Shown here piece by piece: positions 25,377 through 33,044 of a stretch of DNA of 38,324 nucleotides. This DNA comes from a virus. Made by a program: the position numbers and the translations under genes. The notes under the pieces were generated by a model. The model was given only the letters and a program-made list of their open reading frames with translations, did no database searches and had not been told where the DNA came from. The stretch's first letter is position 1; each line of letters begins with the position of its first letter. The DNA lies in IMG/VR virus record IMGVR_UViG_3300010392_000524, positions 1-38,324 of that record; one strand, given 5' to 3'.

Positions 25377-27476
25377 TTATTGTGAATTACCCGTCATAGG
25401 TAACTGTCCCGATATAGCTCTGACGTTGCCACCCCCTTCCGAGGGGTCCTGTCCTGTTTGCTCTTGATATTGGTTCCCGACTGCGGCCTGTGCTGATAAA
25501 GGCAGACCTTCAATTTTTTCCAGGCTAGTGCCTTGCTGAGATAATTTCTTGATAAGCCAGTCCATTGCTTCGTAAGGAACCCTTGCCCGTTGCTGTTTGC
25601 CTTTTTCAGTCGTTATATAGTAGTCGGCCGAAATCAAACCGCCTCCCGAAGGAATGAAACCTGCGGTCGCAGCCTGTGCCTCTTGTTGCTGCGCTGCCAT
25701 AGATTCGGAATGTTTATCTACACGTTCTTGGAACGCCATTTGTATCTCTTGAGATAGCAAAGGGAAGTCGTTTTGGTTCATGCGCTGAGTGATTCTTCCC
25801 AGCATATACTCGTGATCGGTAGTTTCAAAGAAAAAAGGCATTTCCCCACGGTCGAGCGATAAAATAATCGCATCAGCCTGGTCCTTCTTAACGAGAAGGT
25901 CTGCCAAAATCGGTTCTTCATTAAGGAATGGCGTTTGTCTGACTAACTGGGCTCCGATTTCCGGTGTCATATTAGAGCCAAGGTATTGCATCGCTTGGCC
26001 GATTTGAATTGATTTGCCCATCATTTGAGAAAAATCGTCAGTCCGAGGCACGACCTTAACAATGTATTCCTCCCGAATACTTTTTCGAAACTCCTCAATA
26101 TTCACAGCTTCGTTTTTTCCGACGATTGGAATAACTTTTTCGTCTGGGAGGTAGCGCCTACTCAGCTTTAACGAGTGCTCTACAATCTCAGTTATCAGCT
26201 TCTCAATCTTTTCGGCATAGAGTGAAAAGGCCATTTTCTCACGCATCGTTCTGAACAGCATGGCAAATGCATCGTTATCGGTTCCACTCTTATCGTTATT
26301 ATGCTGTGGAACCTGCGCCACACGATACATTTCCTCAGTTATACGAGACATATATTCTTCATACTGGCGGCCGTCCCGTCCCTCAACAATTTTAGGCTCG
26401 GCACCTGTAAATTGTAGGCCTTTTAATCCATTACCAATTGCTGCAGTGGTCATTTTCGAGCCAGCACTGTAGAGGACCGTTGAGTGACCGAGTACAATTG
26501 ATTCCTTGATAATGGCAGCTGCACACCTATTTATCTCTGTCTGGAAACCCTTACAAATTTTGACGACAGAGTAGGCTCTAGGATTGGCTGGCGATTCATC
26601 ATACAGGGCTGAGAAAATGCAGAACCCGTCAGGCAGCTCACCCTCCTCGAGTATTCCATGAGAAGTAGCAAAATAGAAATATCCGTTTGGAAATTCTTGG
26701 CTAGGTTTGAAGTAGAATTCTCGGATTTGGACGCCATCTTTAATATCGGAGTAGATGCCCGTTACGCCATCGAACCATTGATAATTGTCCTCGGACCCAC
26801 CAGCAACAAACTTACTCTTTTTCTCGTCGTGTTTATATTTGGCTTCAAGTTGTTCTCTGGGTAGTAACTTCCTATAGCAAATCCATTTAACTTCTCGCTG
26901 GCTATCGGCTTCGGGGTCAGTCAGGACATTGTACGGTGCCATTTTCTCATAGACTATTCCTCCCTCCCATTTTGGGACGGGTTCGCCTACGACATTCCCC
27001 AATTCGTCCAATTCGGTATCGTAACCTAAAAACTTGCCTGCGTTATCGTCCTGAAAAACCTTTGCATAGGTTTCGCCACAAACGACAAAATCATGGATGA
27101 GTTTGGAATAGAAGTCAGTCAGGTCATGCTCGACCTTAAGGCTATCGTAAACAGCTGTATTCAGCTCGGCCGATTTCTGATCTGCTAGTTCCTTGGCATT
27201 GGCTGGTTGGATGGCTGCGCCTGGCGCTCTGTTCTGAATGGAGTTTCTTATGAATTTTGTGATGTTTTGTATATGATTTTTGGTTATTCGTATCTGGGTT
27301 TTTGATTTCTGTTCTCGAAAATATGGACCCCTGGCATTAGAAAAACGGTCACGTCTAGGATGGTGATACCCAATATCCAATAGGATATTTGACCGGATTT
27401 CGGCAAAATGAGAATTTAATGCTGTGTCAGCCTCTTGATACAGGCTGTTCAGTTTTGCCAGGTCTTTCAACGTCAT
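25377..27476 (-). CDS. portal protein (P22-like)
   Basis: A 699-residue protein, close to the length of P22-type portals. The dodecameric portal would form the channel for packaging and ejection. Features include the N-terminal Y-x-x-A-x-x-A-L-N-S-H-F-A-E-I-R-S-N, a wing region with a D-P-E-A motif (V-L-T-D-P-E-A-D-S) and Y-R-K-L-L-P-R-E-Q, then V-V-K-I-C-K-G-F-Q-T-E-I-N-R. The region after about 560 is Gln/Ala-rich and may form a C-terminal barrel like the long barrel of P22. The gene overlaps the small gene upstream by 50 bases, and its start has only a close GAGG. It sits between terminase and scaffold, the standard order. Confidence 0.82.
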   Translation of the reverse strand: MTLKDLAKLNSLYQEADTALNSHFAEIRSNILLDIGYHHPRRDRFSNARGPYFREQKSKTQIRITKNHIQNITKFIRNSIQNRAPGAAIQPANAKELADQKSAELNTAVYDSLKVEHDLTDFYSKLIHDFVVCGETYAKVFQDDNAGKFLGYDTELDELGNVVGEPVPKWEGGIVYEKMAPYNVLTDPEADSQREVKWICYRKLLPREQLEAKYKHDEKKSKFVAGGSEDNYQWFDGVTGIYSDIKDGVQIREFYFKPSQEFPNGYFYFATSHGILEEGELPDGFCIFSALYDESPANPRAYSVVKICKGFQTEINRCAAAIIKESIVLGHSTVLYSAGSKMTTAAIGNGLKGLQFTGAEPKIVEGRDGRQYEEYMSRITEEMYRVAQVPQHNNDKSGTDNDAFAMLFRTMREKMAFSLYAEKIEKLITEIVEHSLKLSRRYLPDEKVIPIVGKNEAVNIEEFRKSIREEYIVKVVPRTDDFSQMMGKSIQIGQAMQYLGSNMTPEIGAQLVRQTPFLNEEPILADLLVKKDQADAIILSLDRGEMPFFFETTDHEYMLGRITQRMNQNDFPLLSQEIQMAFQERVDKHSESMAAQQQEAQAATAGFIPSGGGLISADYYITTEKGKQQRARVPYEAMDWLIKKLSQQGTSLEKIEGLPLSAQAAVGNQYQEQTGQDPSEGGGNVRAISGQLPMTGNSQ

Positions 27477-27750
27477 ACCTCATGGCTTTTTCGTAAGCTA
27501 AAGGGTCATTAATCATTAATGTCTGCAGCTCTATGTCACGCAGATCACCGTCTGTTTCAATGTCTTGCTCAATATTCGCCTGGGCTTCTTGCGGAAGTCC
27601 TGTCTCGATTAGATTAGGAGCTGCGCTGTGGGAGACACTTGCGGCATCATGAAATGAAAGTTTCAAATCCCCACAACAAAACTCTTTAACACCTGTATCA
27701 CGACATGACCGAATTATAGAGGAAATTTCTTTGGCTGTAAAATTTACCAT
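27427..27750 (-). CDS. small hypothetical protein between terminase and portal
   Basis: A 107-residue protein of unknown function. It has a GGAG site 7-8 bases before its ATG, starts 4 bases after the end of the large terminase gene and overlaps the portal gene by 50 bases. The N-terminal third is helical with a C-C-G-D motif (E-F-C-C-G-D-L-K-L-S-F); the rest is acidic and probably flexible. The long overlap and lack of a family make the exact C-terminus less secure. A role in packaging is only suggested by position. Confidence 0.55.
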   Translation of the reverse strand: MVNFTAKEISSIIRSCRDTGVKEFCCGDLKLSFHDAASVSHSAAPNLIETGLPQEAQANIEQDIETDGDLRDIELQTLMINDPLAYEKAMRYDVERPGKTEQPVSRG

Positions 27751-27754
27751 TGTA

Positions 27755-29299
27755 TTACTCCGAAAATAATGCTGCAGCGTCCGCTAGATTCTGGTCGATA
27801 GAATCACCCCAGTCCTGGCCTTCTACTCTGTCTAATCCCTTATAGAACCTCATTCGAGGGCATGTTTCCTCGTCGTCTTTTTTCTTTTTCTTTGACCGTG
27901 TCGATGTAATTTTGATCGGACAGCTACTTAATCCATATCGCAGAGCGTCCGCACAATCGTCTTTCCTGTTATTCTTCTTTGTTTTTTCTAGAATAGAGCC
28001 CAGCTCTTTCATTAATTCGCCAGTGTTACCCGTCCCTGGTCCCGTAAATATTTTTAGTTGACGGGTTCCGAAAATAGAATTTAAGAGCCCTACACCATGC
28101 TCATGGTTTTTATTGGCTGGCAGCATAGCCACACCCTCACGCTTCGCCATCTCCCCCAAGTCCGTTGCCGAGCCGTCATACCTAGTATGAGGTTCCACAC
28201 CGAGCATTAGTTTTAGTTTTTTATATTGCTTCAGAAGGTCCCCTTGTGTAATTCGATCCTTTCCAGACTTCCAGACCAGCCTGACCCTGCACTTCACATA
28301 GTCTTGATGCACCGCAATAAAACAAATAGATGAAGGGTGTCCGCTGGCACCGCCAGCTCCAAAATCAATGCCGCACCAATATTCCCAATTTTCTATTTGC
28401 TTTTTGTTTAACGGCAGAGAGTTATGGACGCCATCATATTCCTGGTATAATAAGCCGCTGTCTTTTACGAACCTTCCCCAAACCCTTCGCTGTATTTCTC
28501 TGTCAGAGGAATACAGTGGTATTATGTCCTTCTCGATGCGCTCTTTAGTAAAAATATCCGAAGGGCTGCCGTCTGCGTAGCTCAGGCAATCGTACAATGA
28601 AATCTGCAATTTGAACGCTTCGGGAAATTTCTCTGTGGCCTCACCTTGCATTTCCATTGTCTGATAAAACATATCCTGGCCGAGGGTAGCAGTAAATACC
28701 GACGACACTAGACCACTTCCAAGGCCAGCTCTGGCTGACGTTCGAACCATAATTTCGTCCCAGTGCGCCTCTGGGCATTCCTCATCTAACGCGACGTAGT
28801 CAGCACTTATTGCCTGCATACTAGAGGTTTGCTGGGTGTAGTAACGCCAATGGATTGTCACGCCTGTATTAAATACGATGGCTTCAATATTCTTGTCCTT
28901 GTCTTTCAAGACTTTCCAGCCATATTGAGGATGGTCTTTATAGTCCTCCTTTGGCAGATAAAATTTCTTCCATTTTTCATCAAACTCTATTTTTCCGGTC
29001 CTCTGGTCAGGGTAGAAATAAACAAAGAGTGAGGGTCTTGCCTTGCCAAAATATTTCGGCCACAGCTCCGGTCTGGTGGCGAGGTTTAGCGTCTTTATTA
29101 TCAGAATAGAGGACTTTCCAATCTGATTTGCAGCTGTGATAAATGCCAGCCGACCGACATAAAGCCAGAATGCTTTTTGCCATTCATACAGTTTATGCAG
29201 ATTGCATTCGTCACCGTTTTCGCTCAGAAGGAATGGCAATTGTTGCCTTTTCCTCTTAATTCTTTGCAGCTCCTCAAGGTATCTTTTTCTTTGGTCCAA
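27755..29299 (-). CDS. terL: terminase large subunit
   Basis: The packaging motor: an ATPase that pumps DNA into the prohead and a nuclease that cuts concatemers. The ATPase domain has Walker A A-A-N-Q-I-G-K-S (56-63) and Walker B Y-V-A-L-D-E (168-173). The RNase H-like nuclease domain has G-I-D-F-G (310-314), a D-G-S-A-T-D segment (375-380) and D-D-C-A-D-A (447-452), supplying the acidic metal ligands. At 514 residues the length is normal. The start is a TTG with GGAGG 6 bases upstream, lying inside the end of the small-subunit gene. With the scaffold and P22-type portal, headful packaging is likely but not proven. Confidence 0.9.
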   Translation of the reverse strand: MDQRKRYLEELQRIKRKRQQLPFLLSENGDECNLHKLYEWQKAFWLYVGRLAFITAANQIGKSSILIIKTLNLATRPELWPKYFGKARPSLFVYFYPDQRTGKIEFDEKWKKFYLPKEDYKDHPQYGWKVLKDKDKNIEAIVFNTGVTIHWRYYTQQTSSMQAISADYVALDEECPEAHWDEIMVRTSARAGLGSGLVSSVFTATLGQDMFYQTMEMQGEATEKFPEAFKLQISLYDCLSYADGSPSDIFTKERIEKDIIPLYSSDREIQRRVWGRFVKDSGLLYQEYDGVHNSLPLNKKQIENWEYWCGIDFGAGGASGHPSSICFIAVHQDYVKCRVRLVWKSGKDRITQGDLLKQYKKLKLMLGVEPHTRYDGSATDLGEMAKREGVAMLPANKNHEHGVGLLNSIFGTRQLKIFTGPGTGNTGELMKELGSILEKTKKNNRKDDCADALRYGLSSCPIKITSTRSKKKKKDDEETCPRMRFYKGLDRVEGQDWGDSIDQNLADAAALFSE

Positions 29300-29861
29300 C
29301 CTCGGCCTCCAGTATTTTAATTTCCTCCTCGACTTGCTCTGCGCTCAAATCAACTGGCAATGACGATTTTACTAACAGTGACCTCTGGACAGCTGCACCG
29401 TGTTTGCGATCTAGAAGTAGCTTGGCCATGTCGATTAATATTTTAGCCGATTTGTGATCGACCTTCCCCCCTGCGCCAATTAGGGGGACCGAAACTAGCT
29501 CGTAAAATCTGGAAGTAATGGCCGTGATTAGGTTATCGGTGGCCTGGCCAAAATTGTGCATAGGTCGGCCAATGAATGCAGCCTTCATTTTATTTCGCAT
29601 TCGGGATTTCCAGATAGCCTCGGAGCAAATGCCGTCAAAGAAGTCCTTATCTAAGAGTCGCTTCAGTTTCCCCGTTTCGAAGTCCTGTAATTTACGAGCT
29701 AGACGTAGGCGCAGTTCCCAGTCGGTGGCGTCAGGCTTGGCTGCCCTAACCACGTCAGCGTCCGACATTTCGCTGACCTCATCGTCGTCGGGAATAATTG
29801 CCCTGACGATTGGTGTGGGCAATCGGTCGAGGTTTTTGGCAAACAGTTCGAAATCTGGCAC
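29274..29861 (-). CDS. terS: probable terminase small subunit
   Basis: A 195-residue helical protein whose end overlaps the large-subunit gene by 26 bases, the expected place of a small terminase. The N-terminal half (S-D-A-D-V-V-R-A-A-K-P-D-A-T-D-W-E-L-R-L-R-L-A-R-K) is a helical region that could bind DNA. A central helix follows, then an acidic C-terminal end (E-Q-V-E-E-E-I-K-I-L-E-A-E-V) that could contact TerL. I see no diagnostic motif, so the call rests on position and character. The start is a GTG. Its ribosome binding site (AGGAG) lies in the 3' arm of a terminator-like hairpin directly upstream, suggesting expression control. Confidence 0.6.
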   Translation of the reverse strand: MPDFELFAKNLDRLPTPIVRAIIPDDDEVSEMSDADVVRAAKPDATDWELRLRLARKLQDFETGKLKRLLDKDFFDGICSEAIWKSRMRNKMKAAFIGRPMHNFGQATDNLITAITSRFYELVSVPLIGAGGKVDHKSAKILIDMAKLLLDRKHGAAVQRSLLVKSSLPVDLSAEQVEEEIKILEAEVGPKKKIP

Positions 29862-29896
29862 AAAAAAAGTCTCCTGGTGTTTTAAAACAGGAGACT
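29862..29896 (-). terminator. intrinsic terminator whose 3' arm carries the terS ribosome binding site
   Basis: On the - strand the perfect 9-bp stem AGTCTCCTG / CAGGAGACT (29888-29896 with 29868-29876, 11-base loop) is followed at once by a run of seven T residues, and then by the GTG start of the small terminase gene. It has everything expected of a rho-independent terminator for the gene at 29929. AGGAG within the 3' arm is also the only good ribosome binding site for terS. Confidence 0.75.
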
Positions 29897-29928
29897 ATCT
29901 TAAGATTCTCGATTGATGAAATTTGCGG

Positions 29929-30165
29929 TCATGTAATGGGGTCCACTGTATGTTTAGCCTTCTTTTTAGCTGGCTTCGTTTTAGCGGCCTCTGGCTTCGG
30001 TTCTCTCGTCGGTTTCGGTTCCACTGGTTTAGTCTGACCGGAAATTAAACCCTCCGTTCCAGGGACACCATTTAGCAAACCAGCTGCAGCTCTAAGTTTC
30101 GATAGAGCTGTGGCCACAGTATTCCCTTCTAGACCTTCAACGATTTTAATTACCTTGTCTAACAT
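29929..30165 (-). CDS. small lysine/proline-rich protein at the head of the late operon
   Basis: A 78-residue protein. The first half is helical (V-I-K-I-V-E-G-L-E-G-N-T-V-A-T-A-L-S-K-L-R-A-A-A-G). The second half is a basic, flexible P-K/E-P tail (K-P-V-E-P-K-P, then K-T-K-P-A-K-K-K-A-K-H), the kind of tail that can bind DNA. AGGAG lies 10 bases before the ATG. It is the first gene of the - strand late direction and is separated from terS by a terminator. Function unknown; a regulator of late transcription is one possibility. Confidence 0.5.
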   Translation of the reverse strand: MLDKVIKIVEGLEGNTVATALSKLRAAAGLLNGVPGTEGLISGQTKPVEPKPTREPKPEAAKTKPAKKKAKHTVDPIT

Positions 30166-30298
30166 TTTAACGACACTCCTTAGTCATGAAAAATAAACAG
30201 GGACACCGATAATTTGGTGTCCCCCCTACAGCGTATTAGATTCGCAAAGAAGAATCACATTCCCTGGTCCCACAAATATTAACGTAGGGACTTTTAAA
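30166..30298. promoter_or_regulatory. divergent intergenic region with an 8-bp palindromic arm pair
   Basis: This 133-base gap separates the leftward late operon from the rightward PAPS-reductase-like gene, so both should have promoters here, though I cannot place convincing -35/-10 pairs. It contains GGGACACC (30200-30207) and its inverse GGTGTCCC (30216-30223) separated by 8 bases. On the - strand the hairpin is followed by TGTTTATTTTT. It could be an operator for a dimeric regulator or a weak terminator/attenuator at the start of the late transcript. Confidence 0.45.
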
Positions 30299-31219
30299 AT
30301 GAAACTCTGGAAACTTGCAGACTTTTTTTACGATGAAAAACCGAGAACAATTGAAACCTACCCCAATATAAATCCCTTCAATGACAGCACTGCCGGCCGA
30401 GTAATTGGCTGGTGGTCCGGTGGCGTAGCAAGTGCCGTTGCATGCAAACTTGCGCTCGAAAGATGGGGTGACCGAGTAGAGCTGGTGTTTTGCGATACTG
30501 CAATCGAGCACCCAGATACATTCAGATTTATGGCCGACTACAAGCGAGTTATGGCTGTGGATATCACGATAATTAAGTCCACAGAATACTCAGAACCCGA
30601 GGACGTTTGGCGCAGATTCAACGGGCTAAACTTCGCCAATGGTGCGCCTTGTAGTACCTACATGAAAAAATACCCTCGAATAAAATATCAGGAGTTATCC
30701 ACAGATTTCGCTCAAGTGTTTGGGTTCGATTTCTGCAAGAGAGAAATGATTCGAGCTACTAATATGCTCGTCAACAATCCTGACCTAAATCCGGTTTTTC
30801 CACTTCTCGTCGAGCAATACGATAGGCCTAAAATTGCCTCAGTGCTGGCTCACTTGGGAATATCTCCCCCAGTCTCATATAAGCATTTCCTAAACAACAA
30901 CTGCATCGGACCAGAGGACAGCCCGATAGGCGGCTGCGTTCAGGGAGGTATAGGCTACTGGCAGAAAATGGAGCGTCTATATCCCAAGAAATATGAATAC
31001 ATGGCAAATATGGAGCATGAGCTATCGGCTGCCAAAGGAAAACCTGTCACCGTCAACAAAGATCAAAGAAATGGCCGAGTGGGGAACCGCCTTTTTCTGA
31101 GAAAATCAATTCAGTTTCCAGAAGTCGAGACTATCGCAGCTCTAAGAGGACGCCAGCCAGTCACGCCTTTCGAATGCAATGGGTTCTGCAGTACGGATAT
31201 TTTGCCAACTGGCAATTAA
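30299..31219 (+). CDS. PAPS-reductase-like PP-loop protein
   Basis: A 306-residue member of the phosphoadenylylsulfate (PAPS) reductase / PP-loop superfamily. The nucleotide loop S-G-G-V-A-S-A is at residues 40-46, followed by F-C-D-T-A-I-E-H-P-D-T (64-74). Four cysteines near the C-terminus (202, 213, 293, 297; N-N-N-C, G-G-C-V-Q-G-G-I-G-Y-W and E-C-N-G-F-C) are spaced like a metal or iron-sulfur site. True assimilatory reductases end in E-C-G-x-H, which is absent. A role in nucleotide or DNA sulfur chemistry (DndC-like) or tRNA modification is possible but not shown. AGGGA precedes the ATG. SSB follows 40 bases downstream. Confidence 0.8.
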   Translation: MKLWKLADFFYDEKPRTIETYPNINPFNDSTAGRVIGWWSGGVASAVACKLALERWGDRVELVFCDTAIEHPDTFRFMADYKRVMAVDITIIKSTEYSEPEDVWRRFNGLNFANGAPCSTYMKKYPRIKYQELSTDFAQVFGFDFCKREMIRATNMLVNNPDLNPVFPLLVEQYDRPKIASVLAHLGISPPVSYKHFLNNNCIGPEDSPIGGCVQGGIGYWQKMERLYPKKYEYMANMEHELSAAKGKPVTVNKDQRNGRVGNRLFLRKSIQFPEVETIAALRGRQPVTPFECNGFCSTDILPTGN

Positions 31220-31258
31220 GACCTACACTGCACAGTCACTAACCAAGGAAGGAATATT

Positions 31259-31672
31259 ATGTCATTAAATAAAGCGATGCTTATTGGTAATTTAGGTCAG
31301 GACCCCGAGCTGAGATATACCCAGTCCGGTATCGCAGTCTGCACTCTAAACCTGGCGACTTCGGAAAAACGGAAAGACAAGGATGGCAATACCGAGGAGC
31401 TAGTGGAATGGCATAGGGTTATCGTCTGGAAGCAACAAGCCGAAAATTGCGCTAAATATCTGGCCAAGGGCTCGTCAGTCTACTGCGAAGGTCGAATAAG
31501 CACTCGCAAATGGGACGATAAGGAAGGCGTCACACGATACACTACAGAAATTACCGCCTTTCAGGTCCAGTTTTTAAGTAAGGCCAATAAAGAGGATGGG
31601 GGAGGCTCGGCAAAACCCCAAGGTGCTTCAAATCACCAATCTGAAACCGATCTAAATGATATTCCATTTTGA
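31259..31672 (+). CDS. ssb: single-stranded DNA-binding protein
   Basis: A 137-residue SSB. The OB-fold core opens with M-S-L-N-K-A-M-L-I-G-N-L-G-Q-D-P-E-L-R-Y and contains V-E-W-H-R-V-I-V-W-K-Q-Q-A and the strand S-V-Y-C-E-G-R-I-S-T-R-K-W. A short Gly/Ser-rich linker leads to the acidic tip D-L-N-D-I-P-F that recruits partner proteins. It should coat single strands during replication and during exonuclease/ERF recombination. AAGGAAGGA lies 5 bases before the ATG. It is placed away from the recombination operon, next to the PAPS-reductase-like gene. Confidence 0.93.
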   Translation: MSLNKAMLIGNLGQDPELRYTQSGIAVCTLNLATSEKRKDKDGNTEELVEWHRVIVWKQQAENCAKYLAKGSSVYCEGRISTRKWDDKEGVTRYTTEITAFQVQFLSKANKEDGGGSAKPQGASNHQSETDLNDIPF

Positions 31673-31682
31673 AGGCGATGAA

Positions 31683-31883
31683 ATGAAATCTGTTTTTACA
31701 AAGGCTCAGGCCTTGCGTGACATGCACTCCCTTAAACTATGGTTCGATGACGTAGCAGAGGAGATACGGGAGGCTGGCAGCCTTGAGCCGATTGGTGCCG
31801 ACGAGACTATCGAAGAAACAATCGAATTCTTCGAATGGGCTGGCGACAAATTAAAAGGCGCTATCAGAATGCTCACCCCATAG
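31683..31883 (+). CDS. small acidic protein downstream of SSB
   Basis: A 66-residue acidic helical protein (for example L-W-F-D-D-V-A-E-E-I-R-E-A-G and A-D-E-T-I-E-E-T-I-E-F-F-E-W-A). I start it at 31683, preceded by GAAGG, rather than at an ATG that lies inside the end of ssb. It would be co-transcribed with SSB, and its acidic character could suit an SSB- or DNA-mimic-type partner, but I do not recognise it. Confidence 0.5.
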   Translation: MKSVFTKAQALRDMHSLKLWFDDVAEEIREAGSLEPIGADETIEETIEFFEWAGDKLKGAIRMLTP

Positions 31884-31969
31884 ATTGGCTGTAATTTTTT
31901 CAAATATTAAGGGCTGTGATTGCAGCCCTTTAACCCTAGCCATTCGATTGGCTGTATTTTTTCAATATT
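31883..31969. repeat. imperfect 26-bp direct repeats flanking a terminator
   Basis: GATTGGCTGTAATTTTTTCA at 31883 and GATTGGCTGTATTTTTTCAA at 31946, each continuing into an AATATT-like end, repeat the same word with a few single-base gaps. They flank the hairpin at 31909-31930. The first copy touches the stop of the + strand gene and the second covers the end of the convergent - strand gene. Confidence 0.6.
31909..31930. terminator. bidirectional terminator between convergent genes
   Basis: AAGGGCTG (31909-31916) pairs with CAGCCCTT (31923-31930) across a six-base loop. It lies between the end of the ssb-linked gene (31883, +) and the end of the gene at 31962 (-). The AT-rich flanks on either side make it plausible for both directions, although neither has a perfect U-run. 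Confidence 0.6.
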
Positions 31970-32330
31970 TTTTCTTCAGATCACGACGAGGAGGCGTGCC
32001 TTTAATTCGTCCCCCAGAGCTATCTCCCTCATTCATGCCACCGGATGAGGGTCTGCCGATTTTCTTCCTTGCCCATCGTTTCCCTTTTTCGACCGCCTTG
32101 CCAATGTCCTCGACGACACCTTTTTTTTCTGGCTCCTCGTCGTCTGGGTTACCTATCATTGTACCCTTGACTTCTGGTCCCTCGTCATCGGGGTTACCTA
32201 CTTCAGTACCTCTGGTTTTGGACTTATTGCGATATTTATCGGTCATCACTTTCTGCAAACTTCCCTCTGATAATTTTTTCTTGCCGTCCTTAGAGTAGAG
32301 GGTCCATGACCCATTCTTTTTTTTCATCAT
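31962..32330 (-). CDS. small basic low-complexity protein
   Basis: A 122-residue Lys/Gly/Glu-rich protein. After a short folded-looking start (K-N-G-S-W-T-L-Y-S-K-D-G-K-K-K-L-S-E-G-S) there are two copies of a G-x-x-x-G-N-P-D-D-E-x-P-E unit, then a basic helix (A-V-E-K-G-K-R-W-A-R-K-K) and a basic tail. No family recognised. It is a lone - strand gene between two + strand genes with a terminator at its end. Confidence 0.5.
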   Translation of the reverse strand: MMKKKNGSWTLYSKDGKKKLSEGSLQKVMTDKYRNKSKTRGTEVGNPDDEGPEVKGTMIGNPDDEEPEKKGVVEDIGKAVEKGKRWARKKIGRPSSGGMNEGDSSGGRIKGTPPRRDLKKKY

Positions 32331-32389
32331 AGCTCTGTCCTAAATTTAAGTTGGATATTGTGTCATAATAGACCAAAAAGGGGTTAGTC

Positions 32390-32737
32390 ATGTCCAAAAA
32401 AAGTTACCTGACATATCCTAGAGGATATGACGATTTACCAGAGGACGCATTAAATGGCTGTGGTCCGGCTGGCTGGAAATTTGATTTAGTCCCCGACACT
32501 ATCTGGGGTTTATGCGTGACTGAGGCCTGCAATATCCATGACGCTATGTATTACACTGGTCTTGACGAGAAGGACCGAACGCATGCCGATAACACATTCC
32601 TCAACAATCTAAACAGAATCATAACTCATGAAAGTAGGTTTAAGTTTCTTGCCAGGTTTAGGAGGCGTAGAGCTTGGCTTATGTTTGCAGCTGTCAGAAA
32701 ATTTGGCGGTAACCATTTTAGTGACTATGGTTCTTAA
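32390..32737 (+). CDS. phospholipase A2-like protein
   Basis: A 115-residue protein with a PLA2-type active site: N-G-C-G-P-A-G (22-28) as a calcium-loop-like turn, then A-C-N-I-H-D (46-51), where His50-Asp51 would be the catalytic dyad partner and calcium ligand, and a later D67 in T-H-A-D-N-T-F-L-N-N-L. This compact pattern occurs in small phage and bacterial proteins. It would hydrolyse membrane phospholipids or merely share the fold. AAGGGG lies 7 bases before the ATG. There is no signal peptide. Near the lysis genes, a role in release or entry is plausible. Confidence 0.6.
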   Translation: MSKKSYLTYPRGYDDLPEDALNGCGPAGWKFDLVPDTIWGLCVTEACNIHDAMYYTGLDEKDRTHADNTFLNNLNRIITHESRFKFLARFRRRRAWLMFAAVRKFGGNHFSDYGS

Positions 32738-33008
32738 GGACCTCTTCCCAGATGGCCTCAATTTTCTTAAACAGAATCTCATCATTTGTTCTGAGGAGCG
32801 ATAGAGCCTTGGTTTGCTCAGTAATGAAATCTTTTTGAGTTTTGTAGTAGTCTGAGAAGGAATCTAGAAACTCCCCAAACTGTTTTTGTGTAATGCACTC
32901 ACTCTCAACTACTCGACGAGCGTTAAGAAAATCCAAAACAAGTTTGATAATGCCATAAGCAAAGATCCCTCCAACGCCAATTTGTGCTAAGTCTTGAAGT
33001 GTCATCAC
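32718..33008 (-). CDS. small membrane protein, holin candidate
   Basis: A 96-residue protein with one N-terminal transmembrane helix (about residues 8-28: I-G-V-G-G-I-F-A-Y-G-I-I-K-L-V-L-D-F-L) followed by a charged, probably coiled-coil cytoplasmic part (T-E-Q-T-K-A-L-S-L-L). Such N-terminal-helix-plus-coiled-coil proteins include BhlA/UviB-type holins. Its 3' end overlaps the PLA2-like gene by 20 bases. The start is GTG or the adjacent ATG, with no strong ribosome binding site. Holin assignment is tentative. Confidence 0.5.
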   Translation of the reverse strand: MMTLQDLAQIGVGGIFAYGIIKLVLDFLNARRVVESECITQKQFGEFLDSFSDYYKTQKDFITEQTKALSLLRTNDEILFKKIEAIWEEVLKNHSH

Positions 33009-33044
33009 ATGATATTATCACAAAATTTAGGAGTAAATTAAGAT

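Noticed and set aside
30236-30511. A - strand frame with several cysteines opposite the start of the PAPS-reductase-like gene
   Set aside because: Shadow of the + strand gene; no ribosome binding site, and the + strand product has clear PP-loop motifs.
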